Origin: RBG-16-66-20 sp964564865 | Lineage (GTDB): Bacteria; Pseudomonadota; Gammaproteobacteria; Burkholderiales; SG8-39 | NCBI GenBank assembly: GCA_964564865.1 | Contig: CAZMDA010000012.1 | Location: forward strand, 1 to 64,000 | Direction of reading: 5' to 3' | DNA length: 64,000 nucleotides | Part shown: positions 7,771-16,197 of the stretch, in pieces | Position numbering within the stretch: the stretch's first letter is position 1 | How the letters are laid out: each line of letters opens with the position of its first letter | The notes under the pieces: generated by a model | What the model was told of the DNA's origin: nothing | What the model saw: the letters and a program-made list of their open reading frames with translations, nothing else | The model's database searches: none | Program-made: the position numbers and the translations under genes

Positions 7771-8772
7771 TCAGGGCAATTTCACGTTGGCGGTCTTGAT
7801 GACGTTCGCCCACTTTGTGATCTCCTGCTTCACGAAGCCTTCGAACTCGCCGGGAGCGTTGCCAACGACGTTGACGCCCCAGCCTTCCAGCTTCTCGCGC
7901 ACCGCCGGCGAGCGGATAACCTTCACCAGTTCGGCGTTCAAGCGCGTCAAAATTGCCTGGGGCACCCCGGCGGGCGCAAATATTCCGTGCCACGACCCCG
8001 CCACATAGCCCGGGACGGTCTCGCCGATTGTCGGCACGTCGGGCAGCAGCGGCGAGCGCTTCTCGCTCGTAATGCCGAGTGCCTTCGCCTTGCCGCCCTT
8101 GACGAGCGGCAGGGCAGCCGGCGTGTTCAGGAAAATGAACGAGATCTGGCCGCCCAGCAGGTCCGCGATGCCCGGCGCGTCCCCCTTGTAGGGGATATGG
8201 GTCATCTTGACGCCGACCATATGCGCGAAGAGTTCGGTGGCGAGTTGGTTGGATGATCCGGGACCGCCGGAGCCGAAGTTGATGGCCCCGGGGCTGCGCT
8301 TGGCGAGCGCCGTCACCTCGGCAAGCGAGTTGGGCCCGAATCCCGTGTTCGCCGTGACAACCATTGGCACAGTTCCGATCAGCGTCACGAAGGAGAAATC
8401 CCGAATCGGGTCGTAGGGCACGTTGGGATTGAGGGAATTGTTGATCGCGTGGCCCGATGGAGCGATCAGTATGGTGTAGCCGTCAGGCGCCGACTTGGCG
8501 ACATGGTCGGTGCCGATGATGCCGTTCGAGCCCACGCGGTTCTCCACCACGACCGGCTGCCCTAGCGCAGGCGCGAGATGCTGCGCGAGAAGCCGACCGA
8601 TAAGATCCGAAGTGCCTCCTGCGGAGAACACCGCGACCAGCCGCACCGGCTTGGAGGGGAACGTTTGTCCGTGCGCCAGGGCCGCGCCAAGCGCGATCCC
8701 AACCGCGGCGAGCAGCCGGACTGCCTTCCCTATTGCAGCTTGGCGCCGGAATCCTTGACGGCCTTGGACCAT
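7771..8772 (-). CDS. Bug/TctC family periplasmic binding protein
   Basis: About 333 residues if the ATG at 8772 is used. The mature region begins QTFPSKPVRLVAVFSAGGTSDLI (first 20: QTFPSKPVRLVAVFSAGGTS), typical of Bug receptors for carboxylates, and continues with VVVENRVGSNG. The ATG at 8772 is the only ATG before the hydrophobic signal core and lies inside the upstream Bug gene, overlapping it by about 43 bp. The two genes are therefore probably translationally coupled. It is convergent with operon A, 18 bp from the end of the 6793 receptor gene. The ligand is unknown, and it could serve a different substrate from its neighbours. Confidence 0.85.
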   Translation of the reverse strand: MVQGRQGFRRQAAIGKAVRLLAAVGIALGAALAHGQTFPSKPVRLVAVFSAGGTSDLIGRLLAQHLAPALGQPVVVENRVGSNGIIGTDHVAKSAPDGYTILIAPSGHAINNSLNPNVPYDPIRDFSFVTLIGTVPMVVTANTGFGPNSLAEVTALAKRSPGAINFGSGGPGSSNQLATELFAHMVGVKMTHIPYKGDAPGIADLLGGQISFIFLNTPAALPLVKGGKAKALGITSEKRSPLLPDVPTIGETVPGYVAGSWHGIFAPAGVPQAILTRLNAELVKVIRSPAVREKLEGWGVNVVGNAPGEFEGFVKQEITKWANVIKTANVKLP

Positions 8773-9692
8773 TTGGCGATCTCCTGCTGAATGAAGGTTT
8801 CGGTCTGCTCGGGCGTATAAAGCACCGGATTGGCGCCCTGCTTGGCGAGCAGCGCCTTGGTCTCAGGGTCGGCAAGGATGCCGTTGACCGCCCTGTTCAG
8901 ACGCGCGACAACGTCCTTGGGAGTCGCGGCCGGCGCCACCAGCGCAAACCACGGCGCGGCCGAAAGTTCCGGAAGCCCCAGTTCCTTCATCGTTGCCACC
9001 TCGGGAAGCAGGTCGGTGCGCTGATTGGATGCAACCGCCATGGCGTGCAGTCGGCCGCTGCGGATATGACTGATCACCGCCGGCAGATTCTCGAAGTCGA
9101 TGTCGACATGGCCCGCCATCAGGTCAACAATCGCCGGACCAGTACCCTTGTATGGGATCATGTTCACCTTGATGCCCGCCTGCATACGGAAGATCTCAGC
9201 GAGCAGGTGGTGCATCGAGCCAAGCGCAGGCAACGCCACGCGCAATCCTCCCGGGTTCCCTTTCGCATAATCGATGACTTCTTTGACGGTCTTCGGCTTG
9301 AACCCGGGGTACGACACCAACACCACTGTTACGTCCGCGATCATCGAAACCGGAGCAAAATCCTTGGCGACGTTGTAGGGCACCTTCTGGAAGAGGTCCA
9401 GTGCCACCGCCAGCGGCCCCGAGGACGAAAGCAGCAGCGTGTAGCCGTCGGGCGCGGATTTCGCAACCACTTCTGCGCCGATCATGCCCCCGGCGCCGCT
9501 GCGATTCTCTACCGGAAAGGACTGGCCAAGTGCCTTCTGGAGCCGCTCACCCATGATGCGGCCCAGGATATCGTTGGTGCCACCGGGCGGGTACGGCACG
9601 ACGATGCGAACGGGCTTGTTCGGATAGGACTGGGCAAAAACAGCCGCCGAGACGAGCAGCGCAAAGCACGCTGCGACGATGCGTAACAACAT
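8730..9692 (-). CDS. Bug/TctC family periplasmic binding protein
   Basis: About 320 residues from the ATG at 9692, preferred over an upstream ATG at 9746 because a good ribosome site (GGGGAGGGG) sits just before it and the signal peptide MLLRIVAACFALLVSAAVFA then starts at once. The mature protein begins QSYPNKPVRIVVPYPPGGTN, the Bug family signature. It is first of a two-gene minus-strand unit with the 7771 gene and divergent from the 9825 acyl-CoA dehydrogenase-fold gene, with 132 bp between the starts. The pair may be controlled together with operon B. Ligand unknown. Confidence 0.9.
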   Translation of the reverse strand: MLLRIVAACFALLVSAAVFAQSYPNKPVRIVVPYPPGGTNDILGRIMGERLQKALGQSFPVENRSGAGGMIGAEVVAKSAPDGYTLLLSSSGPLAVALDLFQKVPYNVAKDFAPVSMIADVTVVLVSYPGFKPKTVKEVIDYAKGNPGGLRVALPALGSMHHLLAEIFRMQAGIKVNMIPYKGTGPAIVDLMAGHVDIDFENLPAVISHIRSGRLHAMAVASNQRTDLLPEVATMKELGLPELSAAPWFALVAPAATPKDVVARLNRAVNGILADPETKALLAKQGANPVLYTPEQTETFIQQEIAKWSKAVKDSGAKLQ

Positions 9693-9824
9693 TGGACCCC
9701 TCCCCTTAGTGACCCGTTGCCGATTATGCGAGAACGGAACCGGCATTCATACCGACATGCGAAACTCGCGTCGCACCATCCACCGCTATCGTTGTAGCGG
9801 GTTGTTATCGAGGGGGTTCGGATC

Positions 9825-10985
9825 GTGGCGCTGGATTTCAATTTTTCCGACGAGCAGGAGAAGTATCGCGCGTCCGTGCGCGACTTTGCGCGCCGCGAGA
9901 TCCTTCCGCATGTAGCGGTCTGGGACGAAAGGGAAGTAATGCCTTGGCCGGCGATCCGCCGCATGGGCGAGGCGGGCCTACTCGGAATTATTGCGCCCAA
10001 GCACCTGGGAGGACAGGAGAAGGACTACATCTCGCTCGGAATCGCGGTGGAGGAAGTGGCGCGTGTGGACAACAGTTGCGCCATGATCCTGTCCATGCAG
10101 AACACATTGTCGACGCTGATCCCAGGATGGGGCGACGACACGGTACGCGCGGTGCTTCGCGGCGAGAAGTTGTTGTGCATAGCAACATCAGAAACCAGCG
10201 CCGGTTCCGACGTCTCCAACCTGTCCACTGTCGCCCGCGTCGAAGGCGACGAGTACGTGCTCAACGGCCAGAAGATCCACGTCAGCCTCATGCCAGGTGC
10301 ATCGGTCATGGGGGTCTCGGCACGCGTCTTGCAACCCGACGGCAAGGGGCGCATCACCTTTCTGCGCGTGCCGGCCGACGCCCCTGGTGTGTCCGCTGAA
10401 CTGATGCCGGAGATGGGCCTGCGTTCGCACCAGCTGGCGATTGTCAATCTCAAGGATGTCCGCATTCCGGTGACCGACGTACTGGGCGGGAAGGGACAGG
10501 GCAAGGCAGTCCTATATGCGCGCTGGAACGTGTCGCGCTGCCTGTCGGCACTCAATGCACTAGGGGCCGCCCAACAAGTCCTGGAGGACACCATCGAATT
10601 CGTGCGCAAGAAGCAGGTCTATGGCCGCCCGATCGGCCAGTATCAGGCGATCAGCTTTCCGCTGGTGGAGCATTCGACCCGCGTCGAAGGCTGCCGCCTG
10701 CTCGCCTACAAGGGCCTGTGGATGAACAACCGCGGCGAGAATGCTGCGCGCGTGGCCGGCATGGCCAAGTGGAGTTCGATCACCTTCGCCATTCAGGCCA
10801 TTCAGGATTGCCTCCAGATGCATGGTGCGGCCGGCTACCTCAAGGATCTGTCGCTGGAGCGTCGATTGCGCGACGTGCTGGGCCTCACGTTCACGGGCGG
10901 CACCATCAATGTCATGAAACTTATCGTGGTGAAGGAATTGCTTGGGGCCGAGTTCATGGGTATTTCGGGCGCGGCGGACGGGTAG
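9825..10985 (+). CDS. Acyl-CoA dehydrogenase-fold protein (copy 2)
   Basis: A 386-residue protein very similar to the one at 2034, including identical stretches such as CLSALN, EFVRKKQVYGRPIG and QAISFPL. It also reads FTGGT (Gly at about 358) where the classical catalytic Glu should precede GT, and NVSRCLSAL at the alternative site. The two proteins therefore form a distinct paralogous pair inside this cluster, perhaps acting on related intermediates or as a mixed oligomer. The GTG start at 9825 opens operon B, and the next gene begins 2 bp after its stop. Dehydrogenation of an acyl-CoA is the default call but is weakened by the missing base. Confidence 0.85.
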   Translation: MALDFNFSDEQEKYRASVRDFARREILPHVAVWDEREVMPWPAIRRMGEAGLLGIIAPKHLGGQEKDYISLGIAVEEVARVDNSCAMILSMQNTLSTLIPGWGDDTVRAVLRGEKLLCIATSETSAGSDVSNLSTVARVEGDEYVLNGQKIHVSLMPGASVMGVSARVLQPDGKGRITFLRVPADAPGVSAELMPEMGLRSHQLAIVNLKDVRIPVTDVLGGKGQGKAVLYARWNVSRCLSALNALGAAQQVLEDTIEFVRKKQVYGRPIGQYQAISFPLVEHSTRVEGCRLLAYKGLWMNNRGENAARVAGMAKWSSITFAIQAIQDCLQMHGAAGYLKDLSLERRLRDVLGLTFTGGTINVMKLIVVKELLGAEFMGISGAADG

Positions 10986-10987
10986 CC

Positions 10988-12568
10988 ATGGCCGATATCG
11001 GGGTGTCCGAAATGGACGGGCTGTTCGCTGGCGCGGGCGAATGGGCGCTGTTTGATGTTCGCGAGGCTGGTGAAGCCGACCAAGGCCATATCTTTGGCGC
11101 CACATTTTTGCCGCGCCGGCAGATCGAATTACGCATGGGCGATCTCGTCCCAGCGCGTGCCACGACGCTGGTCGTCTACGACGAAGGTGGTCCGCGCGCG
11201 GGTTATGCCGCCGCAACTCTGGAACGTTATGGCTACGAGGACGTGCGCGTGCTGAAGGGCGGAACGCAGGCGTGGACCAAGGCCGGCCGCGAATTGGTGC
11301 AAGGCAGCAACGTGCCCAGCAAACTCTTCGGCGAAGAGGTCTATGAACACGAGCAGGTGCCGCAACTGCCGGTGGCGACGCTGCAAGCATGGCGGGACGA
11401 GGGCCGGCCGCATCTGGTCTGCGACATCCGCACCCCGGACGAGTACCAGACGGCGCGCATTCCCGGCGCGCATGGCGCATTCGGGGCCGATCTGGCGCGA
11501 CTGGCGGGCGATCTGCGCGAACGGCGTGTCCCCATCGTCGTGCATTGCGCCGGGCGGACGCGCAGCATCATTGCCTGCCAGAGCTTGCGCGCGCTCGGCG
11601 TAGAAAACGTGTTCGCGCTGGAGAACGGCACCATGGGCTGGCAGCTCGCGGGTTACGCGCTGGAGAGGAACGGCGCGGCGGGCGAGTTGCGGCCTTCGGC
11701 AGCGAGTCTGGCGGACGGCGAGCGCAGAGCGCGGATCCTGGCCACAAACGCTGGCGTCACGGCAATCGAGCCCTCCGGGCTTGACGCGGCGCTCGCCGGG
11801 AAGACTGCCGGAAAAGCAAACCTTTACCTCTTCGACGTGCGGCAGCTGACGGAATACCTCGGCGGACACATCGACGGGGCGATCGCGGTACCGGGTGGCC
11901 TCGCCATCCAGCGCACCGATGAGTTCGCGCCGGTACGCGCGTCGCGCACCGTGCTGGTGGATGACGGCGAAGCGCGCGCGTGGCTCACTGGCTACTGGCT
12001 GCGCCGCGCCGGCCGGAGCTGCGTTCAAGTCCTCTTGGGCGGCGTGCAAGGCTGGCTGGCAAGCGGTCGAAGCTTGGTCTCAGGGCGGGGCCGCAGCCGC
12101 CCGCTTGGCGCGGAGGCGGCGGCGGCGGCGTCACGTGTCGCGGCCGCCGAACTCGCGAAGGAGCGGGACGCGCTGGCCGTAGATGTCGACACCAGCCGCT
12201 ACTACGCCAAGGCTCGCCTGCCCGGCGCGCGCTGGATACCCTACGGCTGGCTGGAGGTGCGGATCGGCGAGCATGCGCCGAATCGCGAAGCGCCGCTGGT
12301 GCTGACCTGCCATGACGGCCGCCTCTCGGGCTACGCGGCGGCCAACCTTGCGGCGCTGGGGTACCGCAGGGTTCGCGTGCTGGAAGGAGGAGTCCAGTCG
12401 TGGGCGAAGCAGGGCTTGCGCGTGGACAGCGGCTGGCCGCCCGAACTGCCACCTCCCGGCGACCTGGTGGTGCCACCGTACGACTCGAGCCTGGCATCGA
12501 TGGCGCGCTACCTCGCATGGGAGCAGCAACTCACCGCGCGGCGCCGCACCGGTGTTTCTCATTGTTGA
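10988..12568 (+). CDS. Four-domain rhodanese (sulfurtransferase)
   Basis: A 526-residue protein built of four rhodanese modules at about 8-105, 125-228, 258-365 and 385-482. The persulfide-carrying Cys position alternates. Module 1 has Asp65 (VVYDEGGPRAG), module 2 has Cys187 (VVHCAGRTRS), module 3 has Asp325 (VLVDDGEARAW) and module 4 has Cys441 (LTCHDGRLSGY). Thus modules 2 and 4 look active and 1 and 3 structural. No signal peptide is seen, so it is probably cytoplasmic. Rhodaneses move sulfane sulfur to cyanide, sulfite or protein thiols. Its place in operon B, 2 bp after an acyl-CoA dehydrogenase-fold gene, suggests sulfur is released or moved in this pathway. Confidence 0.88.
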   Translation: MADIGVSEMDGLFAGAGEWALFDVREAGEADQGHIFGATFLPRRQIELRMGDLVPARATTLVVYDEGGPRAGYAAATLERYGYEDVRVLKGGTQAWTKAGRELVQGSNVPSKLFGEEVYEHEQVPQLPVATLQAWRDEGRPHLVCDIRTPDEYQTARIPGAHGAFGADLARLAGDLRERRVPIVVHCAGRTRSIIACQSLRALGVENVFALENGTMGWQLAGYALERNGAAGELRPSAASLADGERRARILATNAGVTAIEPSGLDAALAGKTAGKANLYLFDVRQLTEYLGGHIDGAIAVPGGLAIQRTDEFAPVRASRTVLVDDGEARAWLTGYWLRRAGRSCVQVLLGGVQGWLASGRSLVSGRGRSRPLGAEAAAAASRVAAAELAKERDALAVDVDTSRYYAKARLPGARWIPYGWLEVRIGEHAPNREAPLVLTCHDGRLSGYAAANLAALGYRRVRVLEGGVQSWAKQGLRVDSGWPPELPPPGDLVVPPYDSSLASMARYLAWEQQLTARRRTGVSHC

Positions 12569-12629
12569 ACGCGGCGCCTGGCGGCGTTGCTAGCATCACC
12601 GAACGCATCCTCGAGAGGACGAAACGAGT

Positions 12630-13796
12630 ATGGATTTCGAGCTGACAGCGCGGCAACAGAAGGTCTACGACACTGTGGGCTCCCTGGCACGCGAGAAGTT
12701 CGCCGCGCGCGCCGCCAAGGCTGACGTCGAGGCCAGGACGCCGGTCGAGAACCTGCGCGACCTGCACAAGGAGGGGCTGCTCGGCATTACGGTCTCAGAG
12801 GACCTGGGCGGCATGGGTAGCGGTTGCGCCGGCAAGGACCCGCTGCTGTACCTGCTTGCGGTCGAGCAAACCGCGCGCACCTGCATGTCCACCGCGCAAT
12901 GCCTGCACATCCACCTCCACGGCGCGCACTACGTTGACAAGGTGGGCACCCAGAAGCAGCGCGAACGGATTCTCGGCGAAGTCATCGAGGACGGGGCGTT
13001 GCTCAATGCCACCGGCAGCGAACCTGGACGCACGTCGCGGGGCCTGTACAACCTGGTCACGATCGCCGACCGGGTCGACGGCGGCTACAAGATCAGCGGC
13101 CTGAAAAACTACGCCACGCTGGGCGACGTGGTCGACTACAACGTCATCTTCGCCGGGATCCGCGACAAGACCGGCGCCGAGGGCCACCTCGGCGTCGCGG
13201 TGCCCAAGAACGCCGCGGGACTCAAGGTCGTTGAGGGCTCCTGGAACCCGATCGGCATGCGCGGCGCCGCCAGTCCCACCTTGCGCCTGGAGGACTGTTT
13301 CGTGCCCGATGAACTGGTGCTCGGGCCGCCGGGAATCTACCCAAAGGAGCGCTGGCAGGCGCGCTTTCACCTGAGCTTCGCAGCGCAGTACCTCGGCGGA
13401 GCCGAGGGCATATTCGACATTCTCGCCGACTACCTGCCCAAGCGCGGCACGGCGGGGGACTCTTATGCGCAACTGCGCATGGGCGAAATCCGCGTCGGCA
13501 TCGAGTCGGTGCGCTGGCTGATCTACCGTGCGGCCTGGATGTGGACGCGCAGCGACCGGGTCCAGGCGGAGCTCTTCTCCATGGTCGCCAAGCATCGCGC
13601 CCTGGAGAACGCTGTCATGGTGATGGATAAGGCGGCGCAGATCGCGGGTTCCAGTGCATTCTGGGCGGATTCCCCGCTGTCTCGCTTCTATCGCGATATG
13701 CGCATCCATACCCTGCACGAAAACCTTGACAAGACCGCGGCGACGCTTGGCAAGTTCCATCTCGGCCAGGAATTCGACACTACGGCGCGACTGTAG
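12630..13796 (+). CDS. Acyl-CoA dehydrogenase-fold protein, probable flavin monooxygenase component
   Basis: A 388-residue acyl-CoA dehydrogenase superfamily protein, clearly unlike the 2034/9825 pair. Its C-terminal region SRFYRDMRIHTLHENLDK resembles group D flavin monooxygenases of the DszC/SfnB kind rather than true dehydrogenases, and no catalytic Glu before GT is visible. A flavin reductase gene starts 4 bp after its stop, as expected for a two-component system in which the reductase supplies FMNH2 or FADH2. An ordinary dehydrogenase remains possible. The ATG at 12630 follows a purine-rich site (GAGAGGA). The 61-bp gap before it is the largest in operon B and could hold an internal promoter. 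Confidence 0.75.
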   Translation: MDFELTARQQKVYDTVGSLAREKFAARAAKADVEARTPVENLRDLHKEGLLGITVSEDLGGMGSGCAGKDPLLYLLAVEQTARTCMSTAQCLHIHLHGAHYVDKVGTQKQRERILGEVIEDGALLNATGSEPGRTSRGLYNLVTIADRVDGGYKISGLKNYATLGDVVDYNVIFAGIRDKTGAEGHLGVAVPKNAAGLKVVEGSWNPIGMRGAASPTLRLEDCFVPDELVLGPPGIYPKERWQARFHLSFAAQYLGGAEGIFDILADYLPKRGTAGDSYAQLRMGEIRVGIESVRWLIYRAAWMWTRSDRVQAELFSMVAKHRALENAVMVMDKAAQIAGSSAFWADSPLSRFYRDMRIHTLHENLDKTAATLGKFHLGQEFDTTARL

Positions 13797-13800
13797 CACT

Positions 13801-14280
13801 GTGCGGAATCTGGACTTGCGCGCGGCCCTGGGCCGCTTTCCTACCGGGGTGGCGGTGGTGGCGACCCGCGCCGCAGACGGTCGTCCGGCCGGCCTGACGG
13901 TCAATTCGGTGGCCCCCGTCGCGCTTGACCCGGCACGATTGCTGTGGAGCCTTGGAAAGCGCTCGCGCCTGCGCGCCGCGTTCGAGCTTGCCGCCGGTTT
14001 CACGGTCAACGTGCTGGGCGAGGACCAGGAAGCCCTGGCGCGGCAGATGTCCTCGTCCGCGACGGACCGCTTCGCCGGGGTGTCATGGCTCCCTTCGCGC
14101 GCAGGACTGCCCCTGCTGCATGGCTGCATCGCCAACTTCGAGTGCATGACCGGTTCGGTGGCCGAGATCGGCGACCACCTCGTGTTTGTCGGAGACATCG
14201 TCGCCTACGAGTCGGCCGGCGGCGCACCGCTTTTGTACCTGTCGGGCCGCTATTCGCGCCTTGAGCGCGCCGCCGCATGA
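13801..14280 (+). CDS. Flavin reductase family protein (FMN-binding)
   Basis: About 159 residues of the HpaC/DIM6 flavin reductase domain: RFPTGVAVVATRAADGRPAG near the start, LTVNSVAPVALDPARLLWSL next, and LLYLSGRYSRL at the end, all typical. These enzymes reduce free FMN or FAD with NAD(P)H for partner monooxygenases. The GTG at 13801 lies 4 bp after the acyl-CoA dehydrogenase-fold gene, which is the likely partner, and its stop overlaps the next start as ATGA. A second related protein occurs at 15682. Confidence 0.85.
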   Translation: MRNLDLRAALGRFPTGVAVVATRAADGRPAGLTVNSVAPVALDPARLLWSLGKRSRLRAAFELAAGFTVNVLGEDQEALARQMSSSATDRFAGVSWLPSRAGLPLLHGCIANFECMTGSVAEIGDHLVFVGDIVAYESAGGAPLLYLSGRYSRLERAAA

Positions 14281-15674
14281 GCATCGCGCATCACCTGGCG
14301 CCCGAGGTCTGCTTCGCGGAGGACAACACGGATCTTGCGCGTGAGTATTGGAACCCCGCCCGGGAGACCCTGCCGGTCGATCAAATGGCCGAACTGCAGT
14401 TGGCCAAGCTGAAGGTACAGCTGCGCTACCTGGAATCACATTCGGAACTCTACCGGCGCAAGTTCTCCGCCGCGGGCTTCCGTGCGGCCGACCTGCGCAC
14501 GCTGGAAGATCTGGCGGAACTGCCGTTCACGACGAAGACCGAGCTGCGCGAAGCGCAGGAGGAGGCCCCGCCGTTTGGGCTGCATCAGGCCGCACCAATG
14601 GACAAGCTGGTGCGCATTACTTCGACTGCCGGCACCACCGGTCGCCCCGTGTTCCAGGGCTACACGCGTGACGACACGCTTCGGAGGAACGAGAGCATTG
14701 CGCGCGGCTTGTGGGGATTCGGCGTACGGCCCGGCGACCGGGTGATCAACGGCTTTGCGCTCAGCATGTTCAATGCCGGGATCCCGTTCTGCGCGGCAAT
14801 CGAGCACCTTGGCGCGCTCGACGTGCCGGTAGGTGCCGAAAGAAAAGCCGAAGGTATGCTGCGCATGGCGAAGGAAGTGGGTGCAACCGTGTGGATCGGC
14901 ACGCCGTCGTTCGCATCCTACCTCGCCGAGAAATGCGAGGAGGTACTGGGGATCCCGCCAAGCATGCTCGGGCTTCGGGTGATCTGTGGGGGCGGGGAGT
15001 CCGGCTTCGAGCTGCCCGCCTTCCAGAGGCGCATCGAGCAGGCGTTCGGAACTCCGCACGTCTATGACTGGGCATCGACCTCTGACGCCCATCCCAATGT
15101 ATTCGCGCATTGCAGGCACCGCAGTGGCAAGCATCAGTTGACACCGGACTTTGCCCTTGTGCAACTGATCGACCCGCGGACCGGGGCGTTGAAGCCCATG
15201 CACGATGGCGCCGAGGGCGAGTACATCTTCACCCACCTGGACCGGCAAGCCTGCGGCTTGGTGCGCTACCGCACGGGAGACATTCTGCGCGTCCAGACCA
15301 GCCCCTGTCCCTGCGGGCGCACCGGCTTCCGCATGGATATCATCGGCCGTTCCGATGACATGCTGCTGGTGCGGGGCGTCAACCTCTTTCCCTCGGCGCT
15401 GCAGAGCGTGGTTGGTCGGTTCGCGCCGAAGGCGGCCGGCCGCATCCAGATCGTGCTTGCGCAACCTGGGCCGAAGGTCGAGCCACCTTTGCGCCTGCGC
15501 GTCGAGTATGCCTCGGGACTCGGCGAAGCCGACCGCGCGACACTGAAGAGAGCAATCGAAGCGGCCATTCGCACCGATCTCTCGGTCACCACGGACGTGC
15601 AACTGGTGGCCGATGGCATGCTGGGCCGCACCGAGACCAAGTCGCGCATCATCGTGGTCGAGCCGGCCGGATGA
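14277..15674 (+). CDS. PaaK-like acyl/aryl-CoA ligase
   Basis: A 465-residue adenylate-forming enzyme of the phenylacetate-CoA ligase type. The P-loop TSTAGTTGRPVF, the adenylate-binding YDWASTSDAHPN, and the hinge region YRTGDILRVQTSPCPCGRTG, followed by IIGRSDDMLLVRGVNLFP, are all visible. It should convert a carboxylic acid to its CoA thioester with ATP, the entry step of a CoA-dependent catabolic route. It overlaps the flavin reductase gene by 4 bp and precedes a second one by 7 bp, so ligase and oxygenase components are co-translated. This fits activation of an aromatic, heteroaromatic or branched acid before or after oxygenation. Substrate not predictable. Confidence 0.88.
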   Translation: MSIAHHLAPEVCFAEDNTDLAREYWNPARETLPVDQMAELQLAKLKVQLRYLESHSELYRRKFSAAGFRAADLRTLEDLAELPFTTKTELREAQEEAPPFGLHQAAPMDKLVRITSTAGTTGRPVFQGYTRDDTLRRNESIARGLWGFGVRPGDRVINGFALSMFNAGIPFCAAIEHLGALDVPVGAERKAEGMLRMAKEVGATVWIGTPSFASYLAEKCEEVLGIPPSMLGLRVICGGGESGFELPAFQRRIEQAFGTPHVYDWASTSDAHPNVFAHCRHRSGKHQLTPDFALVQLIDPRTGALKPMHDGAEGEYIFTHLDRQACGLVRYRTGDILRVQTSPCPCGRTGFRMDIIGRSDDMLLVRGVNLFPSALQSVVGRFAPKAAGRIQIVLAQPGPKVEPPLRLRVEYASGLGEADRATLKRAIEAAIRTDLSVTTDVQLVADGMLGRTETKSRIIVVEPAG

Positions 15675-15681
15675 GACACGC

Positions 15682-16191
15682 GTGAGCCCGGTGCAAGCCA
15701 CCGCAGTGTCTGCCCGGAGCCAGGGCGCGTCGGCTGCGGGTCTGCGGCGCGCGCTTGAGCGCTTTGCCGCCGGGGTGGTGGTTGTGGCAACTCGCGGCGA
15801 GGCGGGCGCACCTCGTGCCGCACTCGCCAGCGCGTTCAACTCAGTGTCGCTCGAGCCGCCGCTGCTGATGTGGTGCGTTCCGGCGACAACGGCGGCGTGG
15901 ATGCCCGTTGACCGCGCTTATGGCCTAAGCGTGCTCTCGGCGGAGCAGGCGGCGATCGCGGACCTACGGGGCCTCGAAGCCGAGCCACTTGCCTGGGAAT
16001 TCGGTGACCTCCTCGGCGCACCCCGGTTGCGGGACGCGGCCGCCTGGTTCGAGGTCGTCGCCGCCCGCCGCATCGCACACGGCGACCACGAACTCTACCT
16101 GGCAGAGGTCGCGGGCCTGGGCTACGCCATGGGTGGAACAGGGCTTCTGCGATACTCCGGCAAGGTGGTGCAGGCGAGAAATATCGGGTAG
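15682..16191 (+). CDS. Second flavin reductase family protein
   Basis: About 169 residues from a GTG at 15682, 7 bp after the CoA ligase stop. The domain pattern is the same as at 13801: LERFAAGVVVVATRGEAGAP, then ASAFNSVSLEPPLLMWCVP, ending GLLRYSGKV. It is more divergent and carries a 25-residue N-terminal extension rich in Ala and Ser. Flavin-binding residues are less clear, so it could be an FMN-binding enzyme rather than a reductase. It is the last gene of operon B and converges on the IclR gene with 6 bp between stops. Confidence 0.75.
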   Translation: MSPVQATAVSARSQGASAAGLRRALERFAAGVVVVATRGEAGAPRAALASAFNSVSLEPPLLMWCVPATTAAWMPVDRAYGLSVLSAEQAAIADLRGLEAEPLAWEFGDLLGAPRLRDAAAWFEVVAARRIAHGDHELYLAEVAGLGYAMGGTGLLRYSGKVVQARNIG

Positions 16192-16197
16192 CGCATC

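Noticed and set aside
12631..12910. Plus/minus small frames in high-GC regions as extra genes
   Set aside because: They overlap real genes fully, lack ribosome sites and have skewed Arg/Ser/Ala compositions typical of shadow frames.
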